From Coprobacter secundus (GTDB lineage: Bacteria > Bacteroidota > Bacteroidia > Bacteroidales > Coprobacteraceae), in NCBI GenBank assembly GCA_000803105.1, contig JTDA01000009.1, positions 1 to 64,000 of the forward strand: a stretch of DNA of 64,000 nucleotides, read 5' to 3'. The notes under the pieces are model-generated. The model made no database searches and was not told the DNA's origin. It worked only from the letters and a program-made list of their open reading frames with translations. A program made the position numbers and the translations under genes. The stretch's first letter is position 1. Every line of letters begins with the position of its first letter. Positions 34,679 through 44,139 of this stretch are shown here, one piece after another.

Positions 34679-35983
34679 ATGGCATCGTTTGTAATAGAAG
34701 GCGGTCATCGTTTGAAAGGTGATCTTGTTCCCCAAGGGGCTAAAAATGAGGCACTACAAATAATTTGTGCTACTTTACTCACTCCTGAGGTAGTAAAGAT
34801 TTATAACATACCCGATATTCTCGATGTGAATAATTTGATACAGTTATTACGTGATATGGGGGTAGAAGTGCAACATATTGGCGTGAATTCATATAGCTTT
34901 AAAGCTGAAAATATAAATTTGGATTATTTGCATACCGAAGATTTCCTAAGAAGAAGTGGTTCTCTTCGAGGGTCTGTAATGATTGTGGGACCGTTAGTTG
35001 CCCGTTTCGGAATGGCTGTTATACCCAAACCAGGTGGAGATAAAATTGGTCGTCGACGTTTGGATACGCATTTTTTAGGAATACAAAAGTTGGGTGCGGA
35101 TTTTTGTTATTCTCCAGATAAACAATTATATGAGATTACGGCAAAGGAATTGAGGGGAGCCTATATGTTACTGGATGAAGCTTCTGTTACAGGTACAGCT
35201 AATATACTTATGGCTGCCGTAATGGCTAAAGGTATAACGACTATATATAATGCTGCTTGTGAGCCTTATCTGCAGCAACTATCAAGAATGTTAAATAATA
35301 TGGGGGCTCGGATTTCGGGGATAGGTTCGAATTTATTGACTATTGAGGGTGTCGATTATTTGACGGGTTGTGAACATACTGTGCTTCCTGACATGATAGA
35401 AGTGGGTTCTTTTATTGGTATGGCAGCGATGACAGGGTCGGATATTAATTTAAAGAATGTTTCATATAATGATTTGGGTATTATTCCTGATAGTTTTCGT
35501 CGTTTAGGTATTATTGTCGAACAAAATGGGGATGATATACATATTCCTTGTCATGATACATATGAGATAGAAACGTTTATTGATGGATCTATTATGACTT
35601 TTTCTGATGCTCCTTGGCCGGGCCTTACACCTGATTTGCTTAGCGTTTTTTTAGTAGTGGCTACTCAGGCTAAAGGGAGTGTGCTTATACATCAGAAAAT
35701 GTTTGAGAGTCGATTGTTTTTTGTCGATAAACTGATAGATATGGGAGCTCAAATTATTTTATGTGATCCCCATCGTGCAGCTGTAATAGGACAGGGACAT
35801 GCTCATACTTTAAGGGCATCTACTATGGTGTCACCGGATATACGTGCGGGGATTGCGCTGCTTATTGCTGCAATGTCGGCCGATGGTACAAGTACTATAC
35901 ATAATATTGACCAGATTGACAGAGGTTATCAGGATATAGATAAGCGTTTGAATAGAATAGGAGCTCGTATTACACGTATATAG
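34679..35983 (+). CDS. murA: UDP-N-acetylglucosamine 1-carboxyvinyltransferase with Asp at the active-site Cys position
   Basis: First committed step of peptidoglycan synthesis: transfer of enolpyruvate from PEP to UDP-GlcNAc. 434 residues in two EPSP-synthase-like domains. Lys22 (QGAKNEAL) is conserved. In the active-site loop, where most bacteria have Cys115, this protein has Asp121 (KPGGDKIGRRRLD). That change is known from Mycobacterium and Chlamydia MurA, which are active but not inactivated by fosfomycin. The stop abuts the rimM start with no gap. Confidence 0.95.
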   Translation: MASFVIEGGHRLKGDLVPQGAKNEALQIICATLLTPEVVKIYNIPDILDVNNLIQLLRDMGVEVQHIGVNSYSFKAENINLDYLHTEDFLRRSGSLRGSVMIVGPLVARFGMAVIPKPGGDKIGRRRLDTHFLGIQKLGADFCYSPDKQLYEITAKELRGAYMLLDEASVTGTANILMAAVMAKGITTIYNAACEPYLQQLSRMLNNMGARISGIGSNLLTIEGVDYLTGCEHTVLPDMIEVGSFIGMAAMTGSDINLKNVSYNDLGIIPDSFRRLGIIVEQNGDDIHIPCHDTYEIETFIDGSIMTFSDAPWPGLTPDLLSVFLVVATQAKGSVLIHQKMFESRLFFVDKLIDMGAQIILCDPHRAAVIGQGHAHTLRASTMVSPDIRAGIALLIAAMSADGTSTIHNIDQIDRGYQDIDKRLNRIGARITRI

Positions 35984-36505
35984 ATGATAGATAGAGAAGA
36001 ACTTATAAAAATCGGTTTTTTTAATAAACCGCATGGGATACATGGAGAATTGTCATTCACTTTTACAGACGATATATTTGATCGAGAAGATTGTCCCTAT
36101 ATCGTCTGTGAAATAGAGGGAATTTTTGTTCCTTTTTTTATTGAAGAATATCGTTTTAAGAGTGATACTACGGTGTTGATGAAACTGGAAGATATTGATA
36201 ATGATGAAGATGCTCGGTTGTTTACTAATCTATCTGTATTTTTCCCAAAATCTTATTTAAAAGATAACAGAGATGAATTTCAGGCTCCCGGAGATTATTT
36301 TATAGGTTTTACTATTGTAGAAGAATTAGAGGGAGAATTAGGCAAAATAATAGGAGTGGACGATTCTACGGTCAATGTTTTGTTTGAAGTTGATTATTCA
36401 GGGCAAGAGTTGTTAGTTCCGGCTAATGATGATTTTATTTTGTCTATTGACGAAGAGAATAGGTTTATACATATGCGTTTGCCACAAGGGTTATTGTCTT
36501 TATAA
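35984..36505 (+). CDS. rimM: 16S rRNA processing protein RimM
   Basis: Ribosome maturation factor that binds S19 and helps mature the 30S head. 173 residues: N-terminal RimM barrel (IGFFNKPHGIHGELSF) and C-terminal PRC barrel (YFIGFTIVEELEGELGKIIG, QELLVPANDDFILSID). The start codon follows directly on the murA stop. Confidence 0.93.
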   Translation: MIDREELIKIGFFNKPHGIHGELSFTFTDDIFDREDCPYIVCEIEGIFVPFFIEEYRFKSDTTVLMKLEDIDNDEDARLFTNLSVFFPKSYLKDNRDEFQAPGDYFIGFTIVEELEGELGKIIGVDDSTVNVLFEVDYSGQELLVPANDDFILSIDEENRFIHMRLPQGLLSL

Positions 36506-36930
36506 AAAGTATTTGTGGATTTAAAATGTTTTTGAGTATTTTATTTATGAGAGGTAGCTGGCGGTAGATTTTTATTTGAAAATTGACGTAAGTTTATAGT
36601 AGTCAGTCTTCTAGATATATATATCAGAATCTTTATATATTTTTAATCATCAAAGTTCTCTAAATTATTATTTGTATAACGTTCAGTTTATTTTTTGTAT
36701 ATAATATAAATGTTTTCTAAGATATTACCATTATATATTATGTCTCAGACGATTTCGATAAGTAGTCCAATGAAAATTTTTCAATGTGCAAAGTAGAAAG
36801 AATTATATTTTATCATTGAATGAACCAGCAGCAAAAAATAGATTCTTATTTTTTATTAGTTATAATTTTCGTATGTTTTTGTATATTTTTTAGGGGACAG
36901 TAGATTATTGTTGGTTAAAATAGTCATATA

Positions 36931-36986
36931 AATTATTTATTTAAAATTATTTATTTAAAATTATTTATTTAAAATTATTTATTTGA
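36931..36986 (+). repeat. Four tandem copies of a 14-base repeat
   Basis: The unit AATTATTTATTTAA occurs at 36931, 36945 and 36959, and a fourth time with one change (ending TTGA) at 36973. It ends 62 bases before the TSUP permease start, inside the 543-base gene-free stretch 36506-37048. No other gene or RNA is visible there. Copy number could vary and change promoter geometry. Confidence 0.9.
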
Positions 36987-37048
36987 ATAAATGAAATATA
37001 AACAAAAGCTCTATCCTATATGTTTTATGAAGTAAAAACATATTTGGT

Positions 37049-37807
37049 ATGGATTTGGTATCAATTCTTTTATTATTAGTAGGAGGTATACTTTGTGGTG
37101 TAATAAATGTTGTAGGAGGGGGAGGTTCTTTATTTGCTTTACCTATTTTACTGGCTTTGGGATTACCTGCTCAGGTTGCTAATGGAACGAATCGTGTGGC
37201 TATCTTATTTCAAGATATAAGTTCGTTAGTGTTTTTTAAAAAGAAGGGGCAACTGGATATACAAGAAGGATGGAAATTGGCGCTACCTACTATATTAGGA
37301 GCTATTTTGGGAATATGGGTAGCTTCGGTATATCTGACAGAGATGATAATGAATATTTCGATTTTGGTGCTGACTGTGTTTATGATTATGGTTCTTTTTT
37401 TCCAACCTGATAAATGGACAAAGAAAAAAAATGAAAGCTTGAATTATAAACTTAATTTTATTGATATACTTATTTTTTTTATTATTGGATTTTATGGGGG
37501 ATTTATTCAAGCTGGATTTACTTATCTTATTTTGGCTGTGTTGGTCTTGAAAGTAGGTAATAGTATGGTCAAAGGTGATGCTTTGAAATTATTCCTTAAT
37601 TTTTTGATTTTACCGATTGCATTGTTGATTTTCGCTTGGCATCAGCAAATAGATTGGTTATATGGTTTGGTTATGGGATCCGGTAGTGCGTTAGGAGGGT
37701 ATTGGGGAGTTCGGTTTGTTACATCTTGGAGCCTTAAACTGATACGGAGTATATTATTGATATTACTTATTTTGTCAGCATTATACATTATTTTTATAAG
37801 AATGTGA
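37049..37807 (+). CDS. TSUP family (TauE/SafE) membrane permease
   Basis: A 252-residue inner-membrane protein with about eight hydrophobic segments and the family signature near the start (GVINVVGGGGSLFALPILLALGLP, in parts GVINVVGGGGS and LPILLALGLP; VANGTNRVAI) and again near the middle (GFYGGFIQAG). TSUP proteins export organosulfur compounds, sulfite or other organic anions; the substrate is unknown. The MFS gene begins 4 bases after the stop, and poxB follows. Confidence 0.85.
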   Translation: MDLVSILLLLVGGILCGVINVVGGGGSLFALPILLALGLPAQVANGTNRVAILFQDISSLVFFKKKGQLDIQEGWKLALPTILGAILGIWVASVYLTEMIMNISILVLTVFMIMVLFFQPDKWTKKKNESLNYKLNFIDILIFFIIGFYGGFIQAGFTYLILAVLVLKVGNSMVKGDALKLFLNFLILPIALLIFAWHQQIDWLYGLVMGSGSALGGYWGVRFVTSWSLKLIRSILLILLILSALYIIFIRM

Positions 37808-37811
37808 TTTT

Positions 37812-39101
37812 ATGGAGAAAGATAAAGTTGCATTACAGCAAGTAGCATTGAAAAGAATATGGGTATTTGACGTTATGCTGATGATGTATTTTATTGTGGG
37901 AGTCTTTACTGTGATTAATCAGCAATTTCAGATACCTTTACGGTCATCTATGTTGCCTAAAGAAGGGAATATAACGAATGCTTTGGTAACATTATTAAAT
38001 TTTTCGTGGTTTTTGGCTTATCCTTTTTCTGAAAAGTTTGCTGCCCGTTGGCTAGAGTCATATGGTTATCGAAAGACTATACTTTTGGCTTTGATTATAT
38101 TAGTATCAGGTTTGGAAATATATGAGTTGGCTGTATTACAACATCTTTATATTCCTATAAGATTAAATATAATAGGGACTGGAATACCATTAGGTTTTTT
38201 CACTTTTTTAATAGGTTCTTTTGTTATTGGTATTTCAGCTGCAGTATTACAGGTAGTTCTTAATTTATATTTGTCCGTTTCTTCTGTTGGAAATACTACA
38301 GCATTACAAAGACAAATGATTGGAGGTTCGATAAATTCTATTGGTATGGTTATTGCTCCTTTGATAGTTAGCCATTTTATTTTTTGTAATGTTTCCCTTT
38401 CTGATGTTAATTCCTCACGATTTTTATTCCCTGTTTTTATTATGATATTAATTATGATTTTAGTAACTGTATTAGTAAGCCGTGTAAAATTTCCGGATTT
38501 ACCGGAAAATACTAATGCTCAAACTATTTCTTTACAAAAATCAATATGGAGTTTTCGTCGAGTACGACTTGGTCTTTGGGCATTGGGTATATATGTAGGC
38601 GTTGAAGTTGCTGTTGGAGCAAATATAAATATGTATGCCGTGAGCTTAGGGCATTCTTTTGCTTTGAAAGCGACACATATGGCTGCTCTTTATTGGGGCT
38701 TTTTATTGATAGGCCGTTTGGTCGGGTCATTTCTTAAGGATGTGTCTTCTCAGAGGCAACTATTAGTCTGTACAGTAGGGGCTATCTTTTTTTTATTATT
38801 GGCTATCATATTTGATAATCCTTGGATATTGACTTTAATAGGGTTGTTCCATTCTATTATGTGGCCGGCTATATTTACATTAGCTACAGACAGACTTGGA
38901 CCATATACAACCAAAGCGTCTGGAATATTGATGATTGGAGTTATTGGAGGAGGAATAATACCTTTACTACAGGGCATCGGTGCAGATGTTTTGTCTGGGA
39001 TTTGGCGTTGGACTTGGGGATTGATTATATTAGGAGAGGCTTATATTCTTTTTTATGCTCTATCAGGATATAAGATAAAATCAGAATTACCTGAAGATTA
39101 A
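37812..39101 (+). CDS. MFS transporter
   Basis: A 429-residue protein with about 12 hydrophobic segments. The overall pattern, with QFQIPLRSSM early and NINMYAVSLGHSF in the second half, resembles the sugar-proton symporters of the FucP/GlcP group rather than drug exporters. The substrate cannot be read from sequence. Probably cotranscribed with the TSUP permease; poxB starts 72 bases later, so all three may form one unit. Confidence 0.8.
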   Translation: MEKDKVALQQVALKRIWVFDVMLMMYFIVGVFTVINQQFQIPLRSSMLPKEGNITNALVTLLNFSWFLAYPFSEKFAARWLESYGYRKTILLALIILVSGLEIYELAVLQHLYIPIRLNIIGTGIPLGFFTFLIGSFVIGISAAVLQVVLNLYLSVSSVGNTTALQRQMIGGSINSIGMVIAPLIVSHFIFCNVSLSDVNSSRFLFPVFIMILIMILVTVLVSRVKFPDLPENTNAQTISLQKSIWSFRRVRLGLWALGIYVGVEVAVGANINMYAVSLGHSFALKATHMAALYWGFLLIGRLVGSFLKDVSSQRQLLVCTVGAIFFLLLAIIFDNPWILTLIGLFHSIMWPAIFTLATDRLGPYTTKASGILMIGVIGGGIIPLLQGIGADVLSGIWRWTWGLIILGEAYILFYALSGYKIKSELPED

Positions 39102-39173
39102 ATATATAAACTTTTTATGAATACTATCTGTTATTTATTTCAGAACATTTGATGTATAACTAAAAAATATTAT

Positions 39174-40913
39174 ATGGCAGGAAAAATAGCAGAGTTATTG
39201 GTTTCAATGTTAGCCGATGCAGGAGTAAAACGTATTTATGCTGTGACAGGTGATAGTTTGAACGAAGTAAATGACGCAGTTCGAAAAAATGGTAAAATAC
39301 AGTGGATACATGTACGACATGAAGAAACCGGTGCGTTTGCTGCTGGGGCTGAGGCTCAGTTGACAGGAGAATTGGCTTGTTGTGCGGGTAGTAGTGGACC
39401 GGGGCACGTACATCTAATTAATGGCTTATATGATGCTCATCGTTCAGGTGCACCTGTATTGGCCATTGCATCGACTGTTGCTACTTATGAGATGGGAACT
39501 CGTTATTTTCAAGAAACTGATACCATAAAATTGTTTGATGATTGTAGTTATTATAATCAAATGGCTACTACACCAAAACAGTTTCCTCGAATGCTACAAG
39601 CGGCTATGCAAACAGCGGTGACCTTAAGGGGTGTTTCTGTTGTTGGACTACCTGGAGATTTAGCTGCGACAGAGTGCCAACCTGTGGATAGTTCTCTTAT
39701 TACATACGATATGTCGTCAGATATTGTTCTTGAGCAATCTTGGGTAGAACGGTTGTCTAAGTGGTTGAATAAGGCAAACAAGATTACGATATATTGTGGT
39801 ATAGGAGCGAAGGATGCTCATCAAGAAGTAGTAGAATTATCTCAAAGACTGAATGCTCCGGTAGCGTATTCATTTAAGAGTAAAATGGAGATACAATATG
39901 ATAATCCGAATGAAGTGGGGATGACAGGACTATTGGGCATGCCTTCAGGCTATAATAGTATGCATGAAGCTCAAATATTGTTATTATTGGGAACAGATTT
40001 TCCTTATACACCTTTTATGCCTGAGGATAATATAATTGTTCAGGTGGATATAAAGGCTAATCGGATAGGACGTCGGGCTAAAGTTGATATGGGAATCTGT
40101 GGTGATGTAAAAAATATTTTGCAGACGTTGTTGCCTCATATTAAGCAAAAGACAGATGGTTCTTTTTTGAAAGAGCAGTTGGAGGGTTATAGAAAAGTAA
40201 AACAGCATCTTCTGTCTTATGTAAGGGATAGGGGAGATAATAATAAGATACATCCAGAGTATGTCATGTCCGAGATTAATTCTGTCGCTGCAGAAGATGC
40301 CATATTTACGGTCGATACGGGAATGACTTGTGTTTGGGGGGCCCGTTATTTGCAAGCGACAGGCAAACGTAAAATGTTAGGTTCTTTCAATCATGGCTCT
40401 ATGGCTAATGCTATGCCTCAGGCTATTGGCGCAGCTTTGGCATATCCAGAACGTCAGATTATAGCACTTTGTGGTGATGGAGGATTATCTATGTTATTAG
40501 GTGATATGGCAACTATTGTACAATATAAATTACCTATTAAGATTGTCGTATTTAATAATCGGGCATTAGGAATGGTAAAATTAGAGATGGAAGTGGCCGG
40601 GTTGCCTGATTGGCAGACTAATATGTATAATCCTGATTTTGAAATCATAGCAAAAGCTATGGGAATGAAGGGATATACAGTTTCTAACCCTGAAGATGTG
40701 TCTCCAGTCCTTATAAAAGCTATAAAAAGTGAAGGTCCGGTCTTGATAAATGTAATGACTGATCCTAATGCTTTGGCAATGCCTCCTAAAATTGAGCTTG
40801 GACAGATGACCGGTTTTGCTCAATCTATGTTTAAGTTGATAATGAATGGGAAGACTAAAGAAGTACTTGATACAATACAGTCGAATTACAAACATATAAA
40901 TGAGATTTTTTAA
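39174..40913 (+). CDS. poxB: Pyruvate:quinone oxidoreductase (pyruvate oxidase type)
   Basis: A 579-residue ThDP- and FAD-dependent enzyme oxidising pyruvate to acetate and CO2 and reducing quinone at the membrane. Evidence: N-terminal PYR domain with the ThDP-activating Glu in VRHEETGAFAAGA, a central FAD-type domain, the ThDP motif CGDGGLSMLLGD...VFNN, and a C-terminal tail with amphipathic character (PPKIELGQMTGFAQSMFKLI) like the membrane-binding end of E. coli PoxB. Acetolactate synthases share the fold, but the early and late segments fit PoxB better. Its presence suggests acetate production linked to menaquinone. Confidence 0.88.
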   Translation: MAGKIAELLVSMLADAGVKRIYAVTGDSLNEVNDAVRKNGKIQWIHVRHEETGAFAAGAEAQLTGELACCAGSSGPGHVHLINGLYDAHRSGAPVLAIASTVATYEMGTRYFQETDTIKLFDDCSYYNQMATTPKQFPRMLQAAMQTAVTLRGVSVVGLPGDLAATECQPVDSSLITYDMSSDIVLEQSWVERLSKWLNKANKITIYCGIGAKDAHQEVVELSQRLNAPVAYSFKSKMEIQYDNPNEVGMTGLLGMPSGYNSMHEAQILLLLGTDFPYTPFMPEDNIIVQVDIKANRIGRRAKVDMGICGDVKNILQTLLPHIKQKTDGSFLKEQLEGYRKVKQHLLSYVRDRGDNNKIHPEYVMSEINSVAAEDAIFTVDTGMTCVWGARYLQATGKRKMLGSFNHGSMANAMPQAIGAALAYPERQIIALCGDGGLSMLLGDMATIVQYKLPIKIVVFNNRALGMVKLEMEVAGLPDWQTNMYNPDFEIIAKAMGMKGYTVSNPEDVSPVLIKAIKSEGPVLINVMTDPNALAMPPKIELGQMTGFAQSMFKLIMNGKTKEVLDTIQSNYKHINEIF

Positions 40914-41210
40914 ATGTAAGTTTAAGATGGAGGCGGTGTAGAATGAAAATAGATTTCCACTCTAATTTGTTAACTGACATTTTTATTATAGTTGTGACAA
41001 AATATCTTTTTCATTATATGGATTTTTTATATGAGTATGAGACATATATAATATTAACTTAAATATGATTATAATAAATAAGTTTCCTTAAAGATTGGTA
41101 TATGTTTTGTTGTATATTTCATGATTAAGAAAAAGAATAATAGAAGAAGGATAAAGAAAAAACTTCTTATTTGTTTAATAATTATGAATCAAGATAAAAA
41201 TAAATAATTT
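40914..41210 (+). other. Gene-free stretch before cbpA
   Basis: AT-rich, no supported gene. A 28-codon frame (41121-41207; basic then hydrophobic) ends 3 bases before cbpA. I cannot support it as a gene, though a leader peptide is conceivable. Confidence 0.4.
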
Positions 41211-42119
41211 ATGGCATATATCGATTATTACAAAATTTTGGGAATTGATAAAAGTGCTACTCAGGAAGAGATAAAAAAGGCTTATAAAAAGCTGGCACGA
41301 AAATATCATCCTGATTTGAATCCCAATGATTCTTCTGCACATAAAAAATTTCAGGAGATTAATGAAGCGAATGAAGTGTTAAGCGATCCCGAAAAAAGAA
41401 AAAAGTACGACCAGTATGGAGAGAACTGGAAACATGCAGATGAATTTGAAGCACAGAGGCAGAGGTATAATCAGCAAAGTGGAGGTTTTGGAGGAGGTGA
41501 GGGATTTTGGTCTTCATCTCAAGGATTTGGAAGTGGAGATACAGGAGAATTCTCTGATTTCTTTGAACAAATGTTTGGAGGAGGGGCGAGAAGTCGGCAT
41601 CAATCTGCAAGATTTCGAGGGCAGGATTATACTGCTGAGCTGCATTTATCATTGAGAGATGCTTCTAAAACTCATAAGCAGATATTGACGGTAAATGGTA
41701 AGAATATTCGTATAACTGTGCCTGCGGGAGTTGCAAATGATCAAACTATAAAACTTCCGGGACAAGGAGGTCCTGGTATGAATGGAGGTCCTGCGGGAGA
41801 TTTATATATAACTTTTGTGATAGAAGAGGATCCAGTATTTAGACGATTGGGCGATGATTTATATATCACTTCAAACATTGATTTATATACGGCTGTGTTG
41901 GGTGGAGATCAATTAGTAGATACAATGGAAAGTCGAGTGAAATTAAAAATAAAACCTGGTACTCAACCTGGTACGAAAGTTCGTTTGAAAGGGAAAGGGT
42001 TTCCTGTATATAAGAAAGAAGGTCAGTTTGGGGACTTGATTGTTACGTATAGTGTTTCTATTCCGACAAATTTGTCGGAAAAACAGAAACAATTATTTGA
42101 AGAATTGAAGAAATCGTGA
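41211..42119 (+). CDS. cbpA: CbpA-type DnaJ co-chaperone
   Basis: A 302-residue J-protein without zinc finger: J domain (1-70) with the HPD motif (YHPDLNPND), a Gly/Phe-rich linker (about 90-125), and two C-terminal substrate-binding beta domains (about 140-300). It stimulates DnaK; in E. coli CbpA it also binds curved DNA and is held in check by CbpM. The cbpM gene lies 17 bases downstream, confirming the assignment. Confidence 0.92.
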   Translation: MAYIDYYKILGIDKSATQEEIKKAYKKLARKYHPDLNPNDSSAHKKFQEINEANEVLSDPEKRKKYDQYGENWKHADEFEAQRQRYNQQSGGFGGGEGFWSSSQGFGSGDTGEFSDFFEQMFGGGARSRHQSARFRGQDYTAELHLSLRDASKTHKQILTVNGKNIRITVPAGVANDQTIKLPGQGGPGMNGGPAGDLYITFVIEEDPVFRRLGDDLYITSNIDLYTAVLGGDQLVDTMESRVKLKIKPGTQPGTKVRLKGKGFPVYKKEGQFGDLIVTYSVSIPTNLSEKQKQLFEELKKS

Positions 42120-42136
42120 ATTAAAAGGATGTAATT

Positions 42137-42451
42137 ATGCAGACAGATTTAATTGTAATTAGTGAGTATTGTCAGAATTGTCATGTTGACCCTTCATTTA
42201 TCAAAATGCTTGAATCAGAGGGGCTGATTAGTTTACAGACAATTGAAGATGAAAAATATATTGTTGCATCCGAATTACGCGAACTTGAACAATATACGCG
42301 TATGTATTATGATTTGTCAATAAATATCGAAGGGATAGATACGATACATCATTTGCTGGATCGTATAAAAGATATGCAACGGGAAATATCCGATTTGAAG
42401 TCTAGATTGCAACTGTTTGAAACAGAATATTTTTCTCCTTTTGATGAGTAG
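42137..42451 (+). CDS. cbpM: Chaperone modulator CbpM
   Basis: A 104-residue MerR-like small protein (ISEYCQNCHVDPSFIKMLES, then a C-terminal coiled coil RIKDMQREISDLKSRLQLFE) that inhibits CbpA by binding its J domain. The call rests on size, coiled coil and immediate linkage to cbpA. Confidence 0.85.
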   Translation: MQTDLIVISEYCQNCHVDPSFIKMLESEGLISLQTIEDEKYIVASELRELEQYTRMYYDLSINIEGIDTIHHLLDRIKDMQREISDLKSRLQLFETEYFSPFDE

Positions 42452-42641
42452 GATAAGTTATAGCTTTAGGACAGCTGTTGTACATCGAGTGAGTGTAGTA
42501 CTATGAATAAAGTGTCTGAATATTTTGTGTGAAAAACATGTGTGAAAGTGCGGAGCTTAGCCCTATTTATATTAAATTTGCGCTGAATTTGGAGAAAATT
42601 ATTGCCTTTGGAATAGTTAAATAAAGGAGAGATAAAATTGT

Positions 42642-43559
42642 ATGAAAAGAGTTCATGTAGTTTCAGCAGGTGATTCATATATGTATCGTTTGGCAATAGC
42701 GCTAAAAAACAAGGGGTACGATGTCAGCTGTTCTGGTGTAAAGTATGATTCTCCCGAGGCACAGGAACTTTTGCAGAGTGATGTTTTGCTGGAAGAATTA
42801 TCATATTTTACGGTATCGTCGCGTCCGAGGATAGATTATGTAGTACCGTCTTTGCAAGTTACGGCAGAACATCCTGAGATAAAAAAAGCAAGGGAACAAG
42901 GTTTGTTGGTGGTTGCTTTTCCTGATTTTATCTTACGCATGGCAAAAGATAAGATAAGAGTCGTGATTAGTGATGTAAGATATCCGACTCGTATTTTGTC
43001 AATGATTTATCGAGCAGTTGTTCGTCAGAATATGAGGTGCGATTATGTTGTGATGAATGAAATGAAAGGACTAGAAAAACGTATAGTGCTGAGTTATGAT
43101 GCTCGCATAATACTTTTAGAAGGAGATGAGACAGATACCTACATGTTCGAAAAAAAACCAACACATCATCTATATCGTCCTCATATATTGTTATTGCCAG
43201 ATGTAAAATGGCATGCTTCTGAAACGTTTCCGACGTTGGAGTCTTATAAAAATCTTTTAAAGGAAATGGTGGCGTCAATTGAACGAGATGGGAAATTTAT
43301 ATATAATCAGAATATTCCGTTTTTGCAAGAGTTAGCCGATTCAGTGCGAGAAGACATTACAGCCATACCTTATTCTTCGCATAAAATAATGGAGAATGCG
43401 GGTCAGGTTTGTTTGGACACGCGTTATGGATTGATACCGGTGTGCCATAGTGATGAAGATTTTCTCAGTGATCTCAATGCCGCACGTTTAGCAAGCCGTC
43501 AGTTGGGAGTAAATGATAAAGATTTTTATCAATTAGTGTCGGAATTTGTAAATGAATAA
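42642..43559 (+). CDS. Mpl-like Mur ligase homologue without P-loop (likely pseudoenzyme)
   Basis: A 305-residue protein whose segments align with Mpl/MurC in order: Rossmann start VHVVSAGDSY, YDVSCSGVKYDSPEAQ, VVPSLQVTAEHPEIKKARE, then EGDETDTYMFEKKPTHHLYRPHI (in parts EGDETDTYMF, KKPTHHLYRP), closely matching Mpl's EGDEYDTAFF-KR-P segment, then WHASETFPTLESYKNL. The ATP-binding GTHGKTTT is replaced by SDVRYPTR (about 110-117), and the C-terminal ligase domain is missing (family about 450 residues). ATP-dependent ligation is therefore unlikely; peptidoglycan-peptide binding is possible. -7 box TAAATTTG (42573-42580) lies upstream. DUF4924 follows 12 bases later. Confidence 0.75.
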   Translation: MKRVHVVSAGDSYMYRLAIALKNKGYDVSCSGVKYDSPEAQELLQSDVLLEELSYFTVSSRPRIDYVVPSLQVTAEHPEIKKAREQGLLVVAFPDFILRMAKDKIRVVISDVRYPTRILSMIYRAVVRQNMRCDYVVMNEMKGLEKRIVLSYDARIILLEGDETDTYMFEKKPTHHLYRPHILLLPDVKWHASETFPTLESYKNLLKEMVASIERDGKFIYNQNIPFLQELADSVREDITAIPYSSHKIMENAGQVCLDTRYGLIPVCHSDEDFLSDLNAARLASRQLGVNDKDFYQLVSEFVNE

Positions 43560-43571
43560 CAGATACATATC

Positions 43572-44114
43572 ATGATAATTGCCAGTCAGAAGAAAAAAGA
43601 AAATATCGCAGAATATCTGCTGTATATGTGGCAGATAGAGGATTTAATACGAGTCTATAAATTGGATATTGATGCTATACAAAAATATATTATAGACCCA
43701 TATGATATCTCAGATGAGAAGAAAAAAGAGATGCGTGACTGGTATGAAAGTTTGATTGAGATGATGCGTTCTGAAGGTGTAGAAAAAAAGGGGCATTTGC
43801 AATTGAATAAAAATGTAATTATTGATTTGACTGATTTACATTTAGCTCTTTTAAAGTCTCCTCGTGAACCTTTTTATGGAGCTTCTTTTTTCAAAACTTT
43901 ACCTTATATCGTAGAGTTGAGAGGTAAATCAGGAAATGAACAGGTGGGAGAAATTGAAACCTGTTTTAATGCTTTATATGGAGTGCTGTTATTAAAGTTG
44001 CAGAAAAAAGAACTTTCGGAAAATACACAAGTAGCTATTAAGCAGATCACTACTTTTCTGGCTCTTCTTTCCGAAAAGTACAAGCAAGAAAAAGCAGGTG
44101 ATTTAGAATTATAA
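43572..44114 (+). CDS. DUF4924 family protein
   Basis: A 180-residue helical protein with the family N-terminus KKENIAEYLLYMWQIEDLIR and a C-terminal helix pair (TQVAIKQITTFLALLSEKY). Bacteroidales-specific; function unknown. It is wedged between the Mpl-like gene and rfbD with gaps of 12 and 25 bases, so probably the same transcript. Confidence 0.85.
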   Translation: MIIASQKKKENIAEYLLYMWQIEDLIRVYKLDIDAIQKYIIDPYDISDEKKKEMRDWYESLIEMMRSEGVEKKGHLQLNKNVIIDLTDLHLALLKSPREPFYGASFFKTLPYIVELRGKSGNEQVGEIETCFNALYGVLLLKLQKKELSENTQVAIKQITTFLALLSEKYKQEKAGDLEL

Positions 44115-44139
44115 AAGATTGATACTGAAATAAAAGAGA

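Noticed and set aside
41121..41207. 28-codon frame ending 3 bases before cbpA
   Set aside because: Could be a leader peptide, but composition is simple and no promoter or ribosome site supports it.
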